Assembly: GCA_031257715.1 (NCBI GenBank) | Contig: JAIROE010000288.1 | Span: forward strand, 1 to 11,699 | Source of the DNA: Treponema sp. | Lineage (GTDB): Bacteria; Spirochaetota; Spirochaetia; Treponematales; Breznakiellaceae | Direction: 5' to 3' | Length of the DNA: 11,699 bases | Part shown: one piece after another, positions 1 through 5,909 of the stretch | Layout of the letters: every line of letters starts with the position of its first letter | Position numbering within the stretch: position 1 is the first letter of the stretch | Notes under the pieces: generated by a model | Seen by the model: the letters and a program-made list of their open reading frames with translations, nothing else | What the model was told of the DNA's origin: nothing | Database searches by the model: none | Program-made: the position numbers and the translations under genes

Positions 1-828
1 GATGAATTTGGGATACACAGGAAAGCCTTACGATACAACAACCGGCCTGTACAACTACGGTTACCGGGACTACAAACCGGAAGCGGCCCGGTTTACCACG
101 GTAGACCCGGTACGGGACGGGGCCAACTGGTTCTCTTTTGTGAATAATGACCCGGTTAACTGGATTGATCCGTGGGGGTTGGAAGCAAACGACAAGAGTG
201 ATAAAAAAGGATTTTGGACGATAGTTGGAGATATAGCCGGTAAAGTTTGGGCCGCACCAATGACCGCCATCAGGGTATTGTCGGGCGCCGTTTTAACAGG
301 GATAAGTGTGATTACCGGACACGGAGGTGGCATATCTTTTGAAAATAATGCAATTACTTTTACTACAGGATTTAACTTAAACGGTCTATTACCTTTGGGA
401 ATTCAATGGACTTGTTCAAGAACCCGGTTGGTTCTTTCACAAGTCTCACAGATTTGGCGGATTTCCGCAGGAAATCCGCCAAATCTGCCGTTTTTTAGCG
501 GAAGTTGTTCAATAACTGAAGTTAATGAACAACACTAATCATCCATGCAGGTCCTAAAATAGATGGCAAGACTTGGGATTCTAAAGCGGAAACAGATAGA
601 TATGATGGACAACCGGGTGATGTAGTTGTGGGTAAACACGAAGAAGCACATACTTATCAATATCAAGCATTGGGAATATTTACAATACCTGCGATTGCCG
701 GTTCAGCTATTGTAAACGGCGGGCTTAAAGAAAACGGTTGGCATGATTTTATGGGAAAATCGGATTATGAAAAGGCAGCTGATGATTATGCCCAAGGACG
801 CAACGAACCAGATAGAGACCCTTATTAA
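1..828 (+). pseudogene. Rhs/YD-repeat protein, C-terminal end with variable tip; interrupted
   Basis: The gene enters from the left edge, so its start is missing. The first 60 or so codons are the end of an Rhs core: YTGKPYDTTTGLYNYGYRDY, then RFTTVDP, NNDPVNWIDPWGL ending near base 181. In the Rhs family this motif is followed by a sequence-variable tip, often a toxin. Here the tip runs in frame 2 to about base 385 (GFNLNG), then continues in frame 1 as ITFGNS, is interrupted by a 129-bp element (405-533), and resumes in frame 1 as LIIHAGPK through to a TAA at 826-828. The last part contains HEEAHTYQ (640-663), an HExxH motif, and DYEKAADDYA, which could supply further ligands of a zincin-like fold. 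As it stands, frame 2 ends at a TAA at 536-538 inside or just past the element, so the product would lack the HExxH part. The Rhs assignment is firm. The tip activity is unknown, and metallopeptidase is only a motif-based guess. Confidence 0.85.
405..533 (+). mobile_element. 129-bp three-hairpin insertion element, copy A
   Basis: About 90% identical to the reverse complement of 1227-1355. It holds three consecutive inverted repeats: 410-424 with 430-444 (13 of 15 pairs), 449-466 with 470-487 (18 perfect pairs, loop GCA), and 504-516 with 521-533 (12 of 13 pairs, loop TGAA). There is no coding potential. Its limits were set by comparing the two copies and by reading frame: joining base 404 to base 534 reads ITFGNSLIIHAG without a break. 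No target duplication is evident. The 3' flank is CTAATC (535-540), also present beside copy B. It resembles a MITE or REP-like element. A relation to IS200/IS605-type elements (hairpin ends, no target duplication) is inference. Confidence 0.8.
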
Positions 829-855
829 TGGGTTATTAATAATTTATAAGAGGCA

Positions 856-1485
856 ATGATAGATAGAATGAAAAAGAAAAGGATGGCTTTGGTTTTATTG
901 TCTTTGTTTGTCTTTGAAGTGGTATCATGTGATCCAAGTGGAAATGTTTTTCTTGTCAATAAATATCCATTTGCAATAATTGCATATATTGATTTTGAAT
1001 ATCAAGGCGAGCGATTGGAAAAAGCAGTGAGTCTCGATGTTGAACGAATCTTTGCGCTTAATGCCAGGAATTTTAAATATAGTTATATTACAAGAGTATG
1101 TATAGAAACGCAGGATGGACAGCCCCTTGCGGAATATTCATCTGAATATATTTTGAGCATTCGAAATGCTTATATTAGCAAGCAAAAACAAATAGAAGCA
1201 TGGATCATTACTGAAAAAGGATTAGAGTTGTTCAATAACTTCAGTTATTGAACAACTTCCGCTAAAAAACGGCAGATTTGGCGGATTTTTGCAAAAAATA
1301 CGCCGAATCTGCGAGACTTGTGAAAGAACCAGCCGGGTTCTTGAACAAGTCCATTATTTTTTGAATCAGATAAAATACGCAGGCGATTCAGGAATGATCC
1401 GGAAGGGATTGAAAACTATTATAAATCTGAAGAAGCTGTTAGAGAATTAGAGGAGGTATTAAGCGGACAATTCAAAAAGAATTAA
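856..1485 (+). pseudogene. Small lipoprotein, interrupted by 129-bp element; possible partner of the Rhs tip
   Basis: Family not recognised. The gene begins 27 bp after the Rhs tip stop. ATG 856 is preceded by AAGAGG only 2 bases away; ATG 868 is an alternative start and would leave a tidy signal peptide (MKKKRMALVLLSLFVF). The lipobox VVSC puts the lipidated Cys at residue 25 counting from 856, so export and membrane anchoring are likely. The frame stays open to a TGA at 1249-1251, but the last residues (FNNFSY) are encoded by the inserted element. Removing 1227-1355 joins GLE to FFESDK in the same frame and continues to a TAA at 1483-1485, giving a predicted intact protein of 166 residues with a charged C-terminus ending QFKKN. 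Base composition is AT-rich like the Rhs tip. An immunity role is suggested only by position right after the tip. Confidence 0.7.
1227..1355 (-). mobile_element. 129-bp three-hairpin insertion element, copy B (inverted)
   Basis: Same element as 405-533, in opposite orientation. The end hairpin is perfect here: 1227-1239 pairs with 1244-1256 around TTCA. The central hairpin spans 1273-1311. Around its apex the sequence differs from copy A, yet both arms changed together (CC/GG in A, TT/AA in B), so pairing is kept. The third hairpin lies towards 1355. Removing 1227-1355 restores the reading frame of the lipoprotein gene around it, which fixes the borders to within a base or two. The flank outside the end hairpin is GATTAG (1220-1225), the complement of the CTAATC beside copy A. 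Confidence 0.8.
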
Positions 1486-1698
1486 ACCAAAATCCGGGAA
1501 TGCTTAAACAGGCCTGGAAGTTTCGTCTGATTTCATAAAACTGTTCCCGTGAATAACCCGTGAGCTTGCAGGCTTTACTTGCGTTGTCCAGTTCGCCGGC
1601 AAGTTCCGGCAAACCCGGTTTGCGTCTTCAATTTTCCGTGCTATAGTGTTGTTGGCGATTGTTTTTAATTTCCCTGCGATAAGATTATTTCTGAACAA
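1472..1698 (-). pseudogene. IS481-like transposase N-terminal remnant
   Basis: Read on the minus strand, one frame gives RRKPGLPELAGELDN followed by ASKACKLTGYSREQFYEIRR and NFQ. This matches the N-terminal helix-turn-helix region of IS481-type transposases, where a pattern such as ELGNxSKACRxMGYSRxxFY is usual. After NFQ the sequence (ACLSIPGFWFNSF) no longer looks like the family and ends at 1472. Upstream of about 1635 the frame is closed by a stop, and a different frame (MFRNNLIAGKLKTIANNTIA...) is open from 1698, so the piece is shifted as well as truncated. No catalytic DDE domain is present. It borders the decayed lipoprotein gene and is best seen as a fossil insertion. Recognition is from memory of the family pattern, so moderate confidence. 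Confidence 0.55.
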
Positions 1699-1907
1699 AC
1701 CAATTATATCATTTGGAGGCGGATGACCGCTCCGTTTTTTAACGGACTGTCAGATAATTACCGTTCCGGCACAGTACACTTTTTGGCCTGCCGGACAAAC
1801 CGGGCCTTCGGCGGCTCGGGGTTACGTTCGCCTGGAACAGCCGGAACGGTTCTTTCGCCGCGGCAGGAAAGCGCTCACGCGGGGGCTCGGCGCTCCCAGG
1901 CACCGCC
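1699..1907. other. Gene-free stretch downstream of pyrH
   Basis: This is the right half of a gap of about 420 bases (1486-1907) that otherwise holds only the IS481 remnant. I see no convincing gene. Two small inverted repeats occur: 1731-1736 with 1741-1746 (TCCGTT/AACGGA) and TCCGGCA with TGCCGGA within about 1765-1797. Neither has the T-tract expected of a factor-independent terminator for the leftward pyrH operon. An ATG at 1723 has a purine-rich GGAGG just upstream, but the 80-codon frame that follows overlaps the end of pyrH and looks like random GC-rich translation. Confidence 0.4.
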
Positions 1908-2609
1908 TCAGCCGATTGTCGTGCCGGTGAAAGCTTCTCCCGAGAGGATTTTTTTCAGGTTTTGAAGGTTCCGTCCGGCGGCGCAGATGACTTTAAGCCC
2001 GATCTTTGCCGCGTGCCGGCTTGCGACAGGATCAAAGGGAACATTTTTTCCCGGCGTCCATTCATCTCCCACGAGGGCGCGGAAATCCTGCCATGAGATT
2101 TCTTCAAGCGGTTTTGCGCCGGGGTCCTGCCGGGGATCGGCGGAATATACCTGATCGATGTTGGAAAGGTTCAGCACAAGCGGTGCGTCGAAGCGTTCGG
2201 CAAGAAGAACCGCGTCGTAATCGGAAGAAAAGCCGGGTTTCCAGCCTGACGCCACAAGGACGCGGCCCATAAGCGGTTCTACCTCGGCGGGGTTGGTTAC
2301 CACATCCTGAGTGCACCAGCCGCCCATGACCGCCTTTATGAGCCGGGCGTTAAGCCGCGTCGCCATTATCCCTATCCAGTCCGCTTCCTCATCAGAAGCG
2401 GTTCCTTCCGGGCGGGCATCCTGCGCTATGTTCCGGTACGCCTGCTGCCATTTGCGGGCGGGACCGCCGCCTCCCACCACAAAAATAAATCGCCGCTTTT
2501 CGTCGCGTTCCAGAAATTCCCCGATGAGGGCGGTAAAATCCCTGACAAAATTTTCGTCCACCCCGTCGGGCGCGACGATGGAGCCGCCCAAAGAAATCAC
2601 CGTAACCAT
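1908..2609 (-). CDS. pyrH: UMP kinase, archaeal-type-like
   Basis: Predicted to phosphorylate UMP to UDP with ATP in the cytoplasm, the second step of pyrimidine nucleotide supply. The 233-residue protein has an amino-acid-kinase fold layout: VTVISLGGSIVAP at 2-14 (phosphate-binding Gly loop), FVVGGGGPAR at 43-52, TRLNARLIKA at 84-93, the acceptor-side KPGFSSDYDAVLLAE at 124-138, and LNLSNIDQVYSADPR at 146-160, the nucleotide-binding stretch. Length and motifs resemble the short archaeal-type UMP kinases more than the roughly 240-residue E. coli enzyme; that subclass call is from memory. The start is ATG 2609 because a near-perfect AAGGAGG sits just upstream, overlapping the end of the preceding gene. 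A longer in-frame reading to 2807 only translates the antisense of that gene's end. It is the last gene of the leftward operon, 10 bp after the transglutaminase lipoprotein. Confidence 0.9.
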   Translation of the reverse strand: MVTVISLGGSIVAPDGVDENFVRDFTALIGEFLERDEKRRFIFVVGGGGPARKWQQAYRNIAQDARPEGTASDEEADWIGIMATRLNARLIKAVMGGWCTQDVVTNPAEVEPLMGRVLVASGWKPGFSSDYDAVLLAERFDAPLVLNLSNIDQVYSADPRQDPGAKPLEEISWQDFRALVGDEWTPGKNVPFDPVASRHAAKIGLKVICAAGRNLQNLKKILSGEAFTGTTIG

Positions 2610-2612
2610 GTT

Positions 2613-2620
2613 TCCTCCTT
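2613..2620 (-). promoter_or_regulatory. Strong ribosome binding site of pyrH
   Basis: On the minus strand the sequence reads TAAAGGAGGAAAC then ATG (2609-2607). The first TAA (2622-2620) is the stop of the upstream lipoprotein gene, so the ribosome site begins at that stop codon. This decides the pyrH start and suggests translation of pyrH right after termination of the previous gene. Confidence 0.8.
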
Positions 2621-4257
2621 TACTGTGCATATATTCCGGTAATAGTAATATCTCCCCAGAAGCTGGAGTATGATTCAAGCCCTCCCACCGCTTCTTCCCA
2701 AAGGTTTTGCAGTGCGTAGTCGCGGGTCCGCGCCGAGGTCTTGCCCCGGGGATCCCTTGGGGAAAGGGAAGTCTCCGCCCGGGAAAAGGCGATGCGCCGG
2801 TTGTCAAGGCTGCCGAAATAAAAGGACGCCCGATCGCTTCTCAGGTCAAAAGCGGGAGGCGCCGCTCCCGATCCAAGGACGGGGTCCGCCGGAATCCAGC
2901 CTATCCCTTCTATCCAGAATTCCACCCAGTAATGCCGCGAGGCAAGGCGGTTCCGGTTTATGAGCACCCCCGCCACAGGAAGGGCGGGGATGCCCGCCGC
3001 CCTTCCCAGGGAACAGAAAAGAAGCGCCATCGTATAGGGATCGGCCGTCCTGCTTTCCAGGGCTTCAGGAACATTCCGCCTGAAAAATACGTCCGTTTTT
3101 ATTTCCTTCGTGATCCAGTTGTAGATCGCCCGCGCGTTGAGATAGGGGTTCTTCTCCCTTCCCGTTATGGCGGCTGCCCGGGCCCTGACGGCGGCGTTCC
3201 CCGAGGGGACAAGGGGAGAGGGAAGGGTGTACTGGGCCGCGACGGGGGATTCCCGTTCCTGCCACACCGCTTCATGGCGGACGCCGGTTTCCTGCGCGTA
3301 AACATCGACCCGGTATTCATGGGTTATGGAGACTCCTGTTCCGGATGCGAGGTTGGAGAGCTGGAAAAGGTCCGTTCCCCGGTAGTTTTCCATGAAAGGC
3401 TCCCTGCTGCGGGAAAGGAGTTCCACTCCGCGCTGGGAGGCCGAACGCGCCGGCCGGGGAACCCAGAGGTAAAGCGTGTTCGGATTATGAGCCTCGTCAA
3501 CCTGTACGTTCACCGAACAGGATATCGTGTAACTCCGTTTGTCACGATATGTTTTGGTTCCCGGTTTTCCGGAAACTTCAAAGTAAATGGGACGGGAAAA
3601 TCCCTGCGCCGTCCTTACCTGCATGTCGCCGCTCACGGCGCCGTCAGGTACGCGGACCCGTATTTCTTCCCTTCCCCAGTATTCATAGCCAAAGTCCGAT
3701 TCAAACACTTCCACCATTTCCGCCTCCCGGATCTCCGCCGGCAGGCCGGATTCGGCGTCCCATGTAAAGTAAACGCCGCCCTTTTCCCTGGAAGCGCCGA
3801 ATCCGCTTCCCGAAATGGTAATGAGGGAGCCGATTGCGCCGCTTTGGGGATGCACCGAATCGATGCGGGGGCCTGAGAGCACGCCGCTTTCCTGTGCCGG
3901 ACGGGGTATAACCGCCTGGTTTGCAAAAAGGACGCCGTTGCTTTTTTTGCCCCGTACATGCACATACACGAGCCCGGAATCCCCGAATTCGGGAATGCGC
4001 AGCGAGATGCCGTCGTCCTGCCATGTGATGTAGGAAGATCCGGTGGGGGCGGTGCCCGCTATGGTTACATAGGATTCATTTTGTTTCTCTCCGAAATTTT
4101 CACCGCTGATGGAAAGAACGCCTCCCAGCGTTCCGATGCGCGGATCAATGGAAAAAATGACCGGAGATTTTTCCTCACAGGAACACAGAAAAAAAAACGT
4201 AATGAAGAACGGCAGGGAAAATATACGCGGAAGGGAAAAACGGGCGGCTGTTCTCAT
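2620..4257 (-). CDS. Lipoprotein with two IPT/TIG domains and a transglutaminase-like domain
   Basis: A 545-residue predicted lipoprotein. A hydrophobic signal (residues 8-24) leads to FLCSC with the probable lipidated Cys27. Two immunoglobulin-like IPT/TIG domains follow: about 33-115 (DPRIGTLGGVLSISGENFG) and about 129-228 (HPQSGAIGSLITISGSGFG). After a beta-rich linker, residues about 365-465 form a transglutaminase-like core with a visible Cys415 (ALLFCSLGRAAGIPA), His442 (SRHYWVEFW) and Asp458 (IPADPV), the usual catalytic triad. Family knowledge suggests a thiol protease or amidase/crosslinking activity on an extracellular or periplasmic substrate; the substrate cannot be told from sequence. 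The start ATG overlaps the stop of the upstream gene as ATGA (4257-4254), indicating translational coupling. It sits between an exported protein of unknown function and pyrH, in an operon headed by cysS and an ECF sigma/anti-sigma pair. Confidence 0.85.
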   Translation of the reverse strand: MRTAARFSLPRIFSLPFFITFFFLCSCEEKSPVIFSIDPRIGTLGGVLSISGENFGEKQNESYVTIAGTAPTGSSYITWQDDGISLRIPEFGDSGLVYVHVRGKKSNGVLFANQAVIPRPAQESGVLSGPRIDSVHPQSGAIGSLITISGSGFGASREKGGVYFTWDAESGLPAEIREAEMVEVFESDFGYEYWGREEIRVRVPDGAVSGDMQVRTAQGFSRPIYFEVSGKPGTKTYRDKRSYTISCSVNVQVDEAHNPNTLYLWVPRPARSASQRGVELLSRSREPFMENYRGTDLFQLSNLASGTGVSITHEYRVDVYAQETGVRHEAVWQERESPVAAQYTLPSPLVPSGNAAVRARAAAITGREKNPYLNARAIYNWITKEIKTDVFFRRNVPEALESRTADPYTMALLFCSLGRAAGIPALPVAGVLINRNRLASRHYWVEFWIEGIGWIPADPVLGSGAAPPAFDLRSDRASFYFGSLDNRRIAFSRAETSLSPRDPRGKTSARTRDYALQNLWEEAVGGLESYSSFWGDITITGIYAQ

Positions 4258-4796
4258 TGGGAACTGTCGTTCCCTTCCGGGTTATTTCCCTCTCCTTCTC
4301 CGGTTCCGGCGCTTTCGCCTTCCTGGTAGGGCCGCAGTTCAATCTGTATCTCGATATGGGCGTCGTCGGGCGAATTGACGGGACCCAGAGGGAAGAAGTA
4401 GATTTGCTCCCCGTATTCCAGAGGTATGGTCTGAATGGTTGTCTTGTAGCGCACTCCCTCATTGGGAATGTCCACCCAGATTTGGCCCTGCGCCACAAGT
4501 ACGCTGCGGCCGTTGCGGCGGAGATACGGGGTGAACTGGACCGCCACCACGATGTTGGCCCCCACAAGCTTGATGCCCACCGGGCGGCCCGGTATGGTGA
4601 CCCGTGAGTTGACCGACTGCCAGATTTCCTGCTGATTCTGTTCCACCACTCTGGCAATGATGTCAAGGATCACTGCCTGTTCCCTGAGTCCGGGAAGTAA
4701 CGCCTCAAATGAAGTTTCCTGGGCAAACAGTGCGGTTCCCAGCGCCGTACAGAGAACCCCCAGGATCTTTACCCGCTGTAAAGAGAGAGGAATCAT
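4254..4796 (-). CDS. Exported protein of unknown function
   Basis: 180 residues. An N-terminal signal peptide is clear: positively charged start, hydrophobic VKILGVLCTALGTALFA, probable cleavage after Ala25 before QETS. The mature part has a predicted helical stretch (about 30-60, LREQAVILDIIARVVEQNQQ) followed by a beta-rich region (about 65-160) with alternating hydrophobic residues, and ends in a Gly/Glu/Asn-rich tail (EGESAGTGEGEGNNPEGND). I do not recognise the family. Start and stop both overlap neighbours by four bases (ATGA at 4796-4793 and at 4257-4254), so it is translated with the anti-sigma factor and the transglutaminase lipoprotein. A periplasmic or surface role linked to those genes is inference. 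Compared with the lipoprotein next door it has no lipobox. Confidence 0.75.
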   Translation of the reverse strand: MIPLSLQRVKILGVLCTALGTALFAQETSFEALLPGLREQAVILDIIARVVEQNQQEIWQSVNSRVTIPGRPVGIKLVGANIVVAVQFTPYLRRNGRSVLVAQGQIWVDIPNEGVRYKTTIQTIPLEYGEQIYFFPLGPVNSPDDAHIEIQIELRPYQEGESAGTGEGEGNNPEGNDSSQ

Positions 4797-5350
4797 TCCC
4801 GGCCGTTTCTCCCTGAATAATCGGCGGCCTTGATTATGACAGGCTCTCCCGCGCTCATGAAATTCCTTTCCGGAAGCCTGAGTATCACATAATCGCTGTC
4901 ATCCCTGGCGCTGAGATATTGCAATACCCCGTCCATGTCGGAAACGGGCACCGTATTTCTGATGTCAAGATCCATGCCGGCGGCCGTCGTTTCGGGACCC
5001 GGAACAGGGCGGCGCCATACGAGGGCGAGTATCGCAAGGAGAACGGCCGCCGCGGCCGCCGCGGGAAGAGGTATGGTGATGGTCCGCCGCCACACGGAGG
5101 GCCGGCGCGGAACAGCCGCCGGCCGCCGCCGGGAGAGCCTTTCCATGACACGTTCCCCCGCCGCCTTCACGGCTTCCTCCGTCAGGGCCGGGGCCGTTTC
5201 GCGGGCAATGGCCGCGGACAGGCGGCGGTAATCCGCGAGCCTTTTTCTGCACGTTTCGCAGAGGGAAAAGTGGCCTTCCAGCTTTTCTTTCCAGGGCGAA
5301 GGCAGCTCTCCGTCCATGTACACCGAAATAATCTCCCGATCAGGACACAT
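4793..5350 (-). CDS. Zinc-binding anti-sigma factor (ZAS type), membrane-anchored
   Basis: 185 residues from the ATG at 5350. An upstream in-frame ATG at 5359 is possible, but 5350 gives the familiar MCPDREIISVYMDGELP start and a better-spaced AAGG. The N-terminal part contains H27-x3-C31-x2-C34 (GHFSLCETCRKRL), the zinc-binding anti-sigma signature. One transmembrane helix follows at about 92-112 (ITIPLPAAAAAAVLLAILAL), placing the first 90 residues in the cytoplasm and the last 70 outside. It would hold the adjacent ECF sigma factor inactive at the membrane. The start lies inside the end of the sigma gene (stop 5342-5340), a usual arrangement for such pairs. The external domain ends VIIKAADYSGRNGRE and has no recognisable fold. 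The region is very GC-rich. Confidence 0.85.
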   Translation of the reverse strand: MCPDREIISVYMDGELPSPWKEKLEGHFSLCETCRKRLADYRRLSAAIARETAPALTEEAVKAAGERVMERLSRRRPAAVPRRPSVWRRTITIPLPAAAAAAVLLAILALVWRRPVPGPETTAAGMDLDIRNTVPVSDMDGVLQYLSARDDSDYVILRLPERNFMSAGEPVIIKAADYSGRNGRE

Positions 5351-5900
5351 GTGAACCATCCTTGCGGAACCGGTCTTCCGCCAGCAGCCCGGTTAAACGC
5401 TCACGGGCTCTGAATACCCGTACCTTGACATTCCCTTCGCTGATTCCCAGAACCCGCCCTATTTCACGGTAGTTCAATTCGCCGTATTCTTTTAACACCA
5501 GCACCATACGCAAATTCTCGGGCAGCTGTTCCAGCGCCCGCCGGATTTCCTCCCGGGTTTCCTTCTCCAAAAGCAGGCCTTCCCCGGTTTTTTCCGTCCG
5601 CTCTTCTTCCCGGAAAGCCCGCTGATAGGCTCTCCGCTCCCTTTCCTTGCGCTTCGCGTAGTTTAACGCGGCGTTTTTTACCACCCGGATAAGCCAGTAT
5701 TTGGCTTCGTCCGTGTTGGGAAAGACCATCTTTTTTTCATACAGACGGAAAAAAGCTTCCTGGGAAAGATCTTCCGCGGCTTCCCCGCTGTTGGTAATGC
5801 GGTACGCCACCCTGAAAATAACCGGAAACACGGCGTCGTACAAGCGCCGGAATTCCTTTTCCGCCTGCCCTGTTCCCTCCTCACCTGCTACAGAAAACAA
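5340..5900 (-). CDS. ECF (sigma-70 family, group 4) RNA polymerase sigma factor
   Basis: 186 residues with only regions 2 and 4, as in ECF sigma factors. Region 2 spans about 18-90, with the core-binding/-10 part AAEDLSQEAFFRLYEK at 41-56 and YWLIRVVKNAALNYAKRK at 68-85. Region 4 spans about 118-170, with LPENLRMVLVLKEYGELNYR and the helix-turn-helix EIGRVLGISEGNVKVRVFRA. A charged linker (about 86-117) joins them. The start must be TTG at 5900-5898, as no ATG or GTG gives a complete region 2; the SD is weak (GAGGCGG). It begins 9 bp after the cysS stop and overlaps the anti-sigma gene at its 3' end. Probably released in response to an envelope signal sensed by the anti-sigma partner. The regulon is unknown. 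Confidence 0.92.
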   Translation of the reverse strand: MFSVAGEEGTGQAEKEFRRLYDAVFPVIFRVAYRITNSGEAAEDLSQEAFFRLYEKKMVFPNTDEAKYWLIRVVKNAALNYAKRKERERRAYQRAFREEERTEKTGEGLLLEKETREEIRRALEQLPENLRMVLVLKEYGELNYREIGRVLGISEGNVKVRVFRARERLTGLLAEDRFRKDGSHVS

Positions 5901-5909
5901 ATTTCCGCC

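Noticed and set aside
405..1355. Composite transposon with 129-bp terminal inverted repeats carrying a 0.7-kb cargo
   Set aside because: The DNA between the copies continues the genes on the outside: the Rhs tip to the left and the lipoprotein to the right. Removing only the 129 bp at each site restores frames, so the copies are separate insertions and not the ends of one element.
1504..1698. Intact 64-residue minus-strand protein starting MFRNNLIAG
   Set aside because: A different minus-strand frame in the same stretch shows the transposase pattern, so this reading is the shifted remnant of it and not a gene of its own.
1723..1965. 80-codon plus-strand gene with GGAGG ahead of ATG
   Set aside because: It runs into the 3' end of pyrH and the translation has no motif or sensible composition. 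A small gene cannot be fully excluded.
2610..2807. Longer N-terminus for pyrH
   Set aside because: The added residues are the antisense-frame reading of the upstream gene's end. The kinase Gly loop begins right after ATG 2609, which has a strong ribosome site.
2707..3876. 389-codon plus-strand reading antisense to the transglutaminase lipoprotein
   Set aside because: No recognisable domain and biased composition; the opposite strand has a coherent domain structure and a lipobox.
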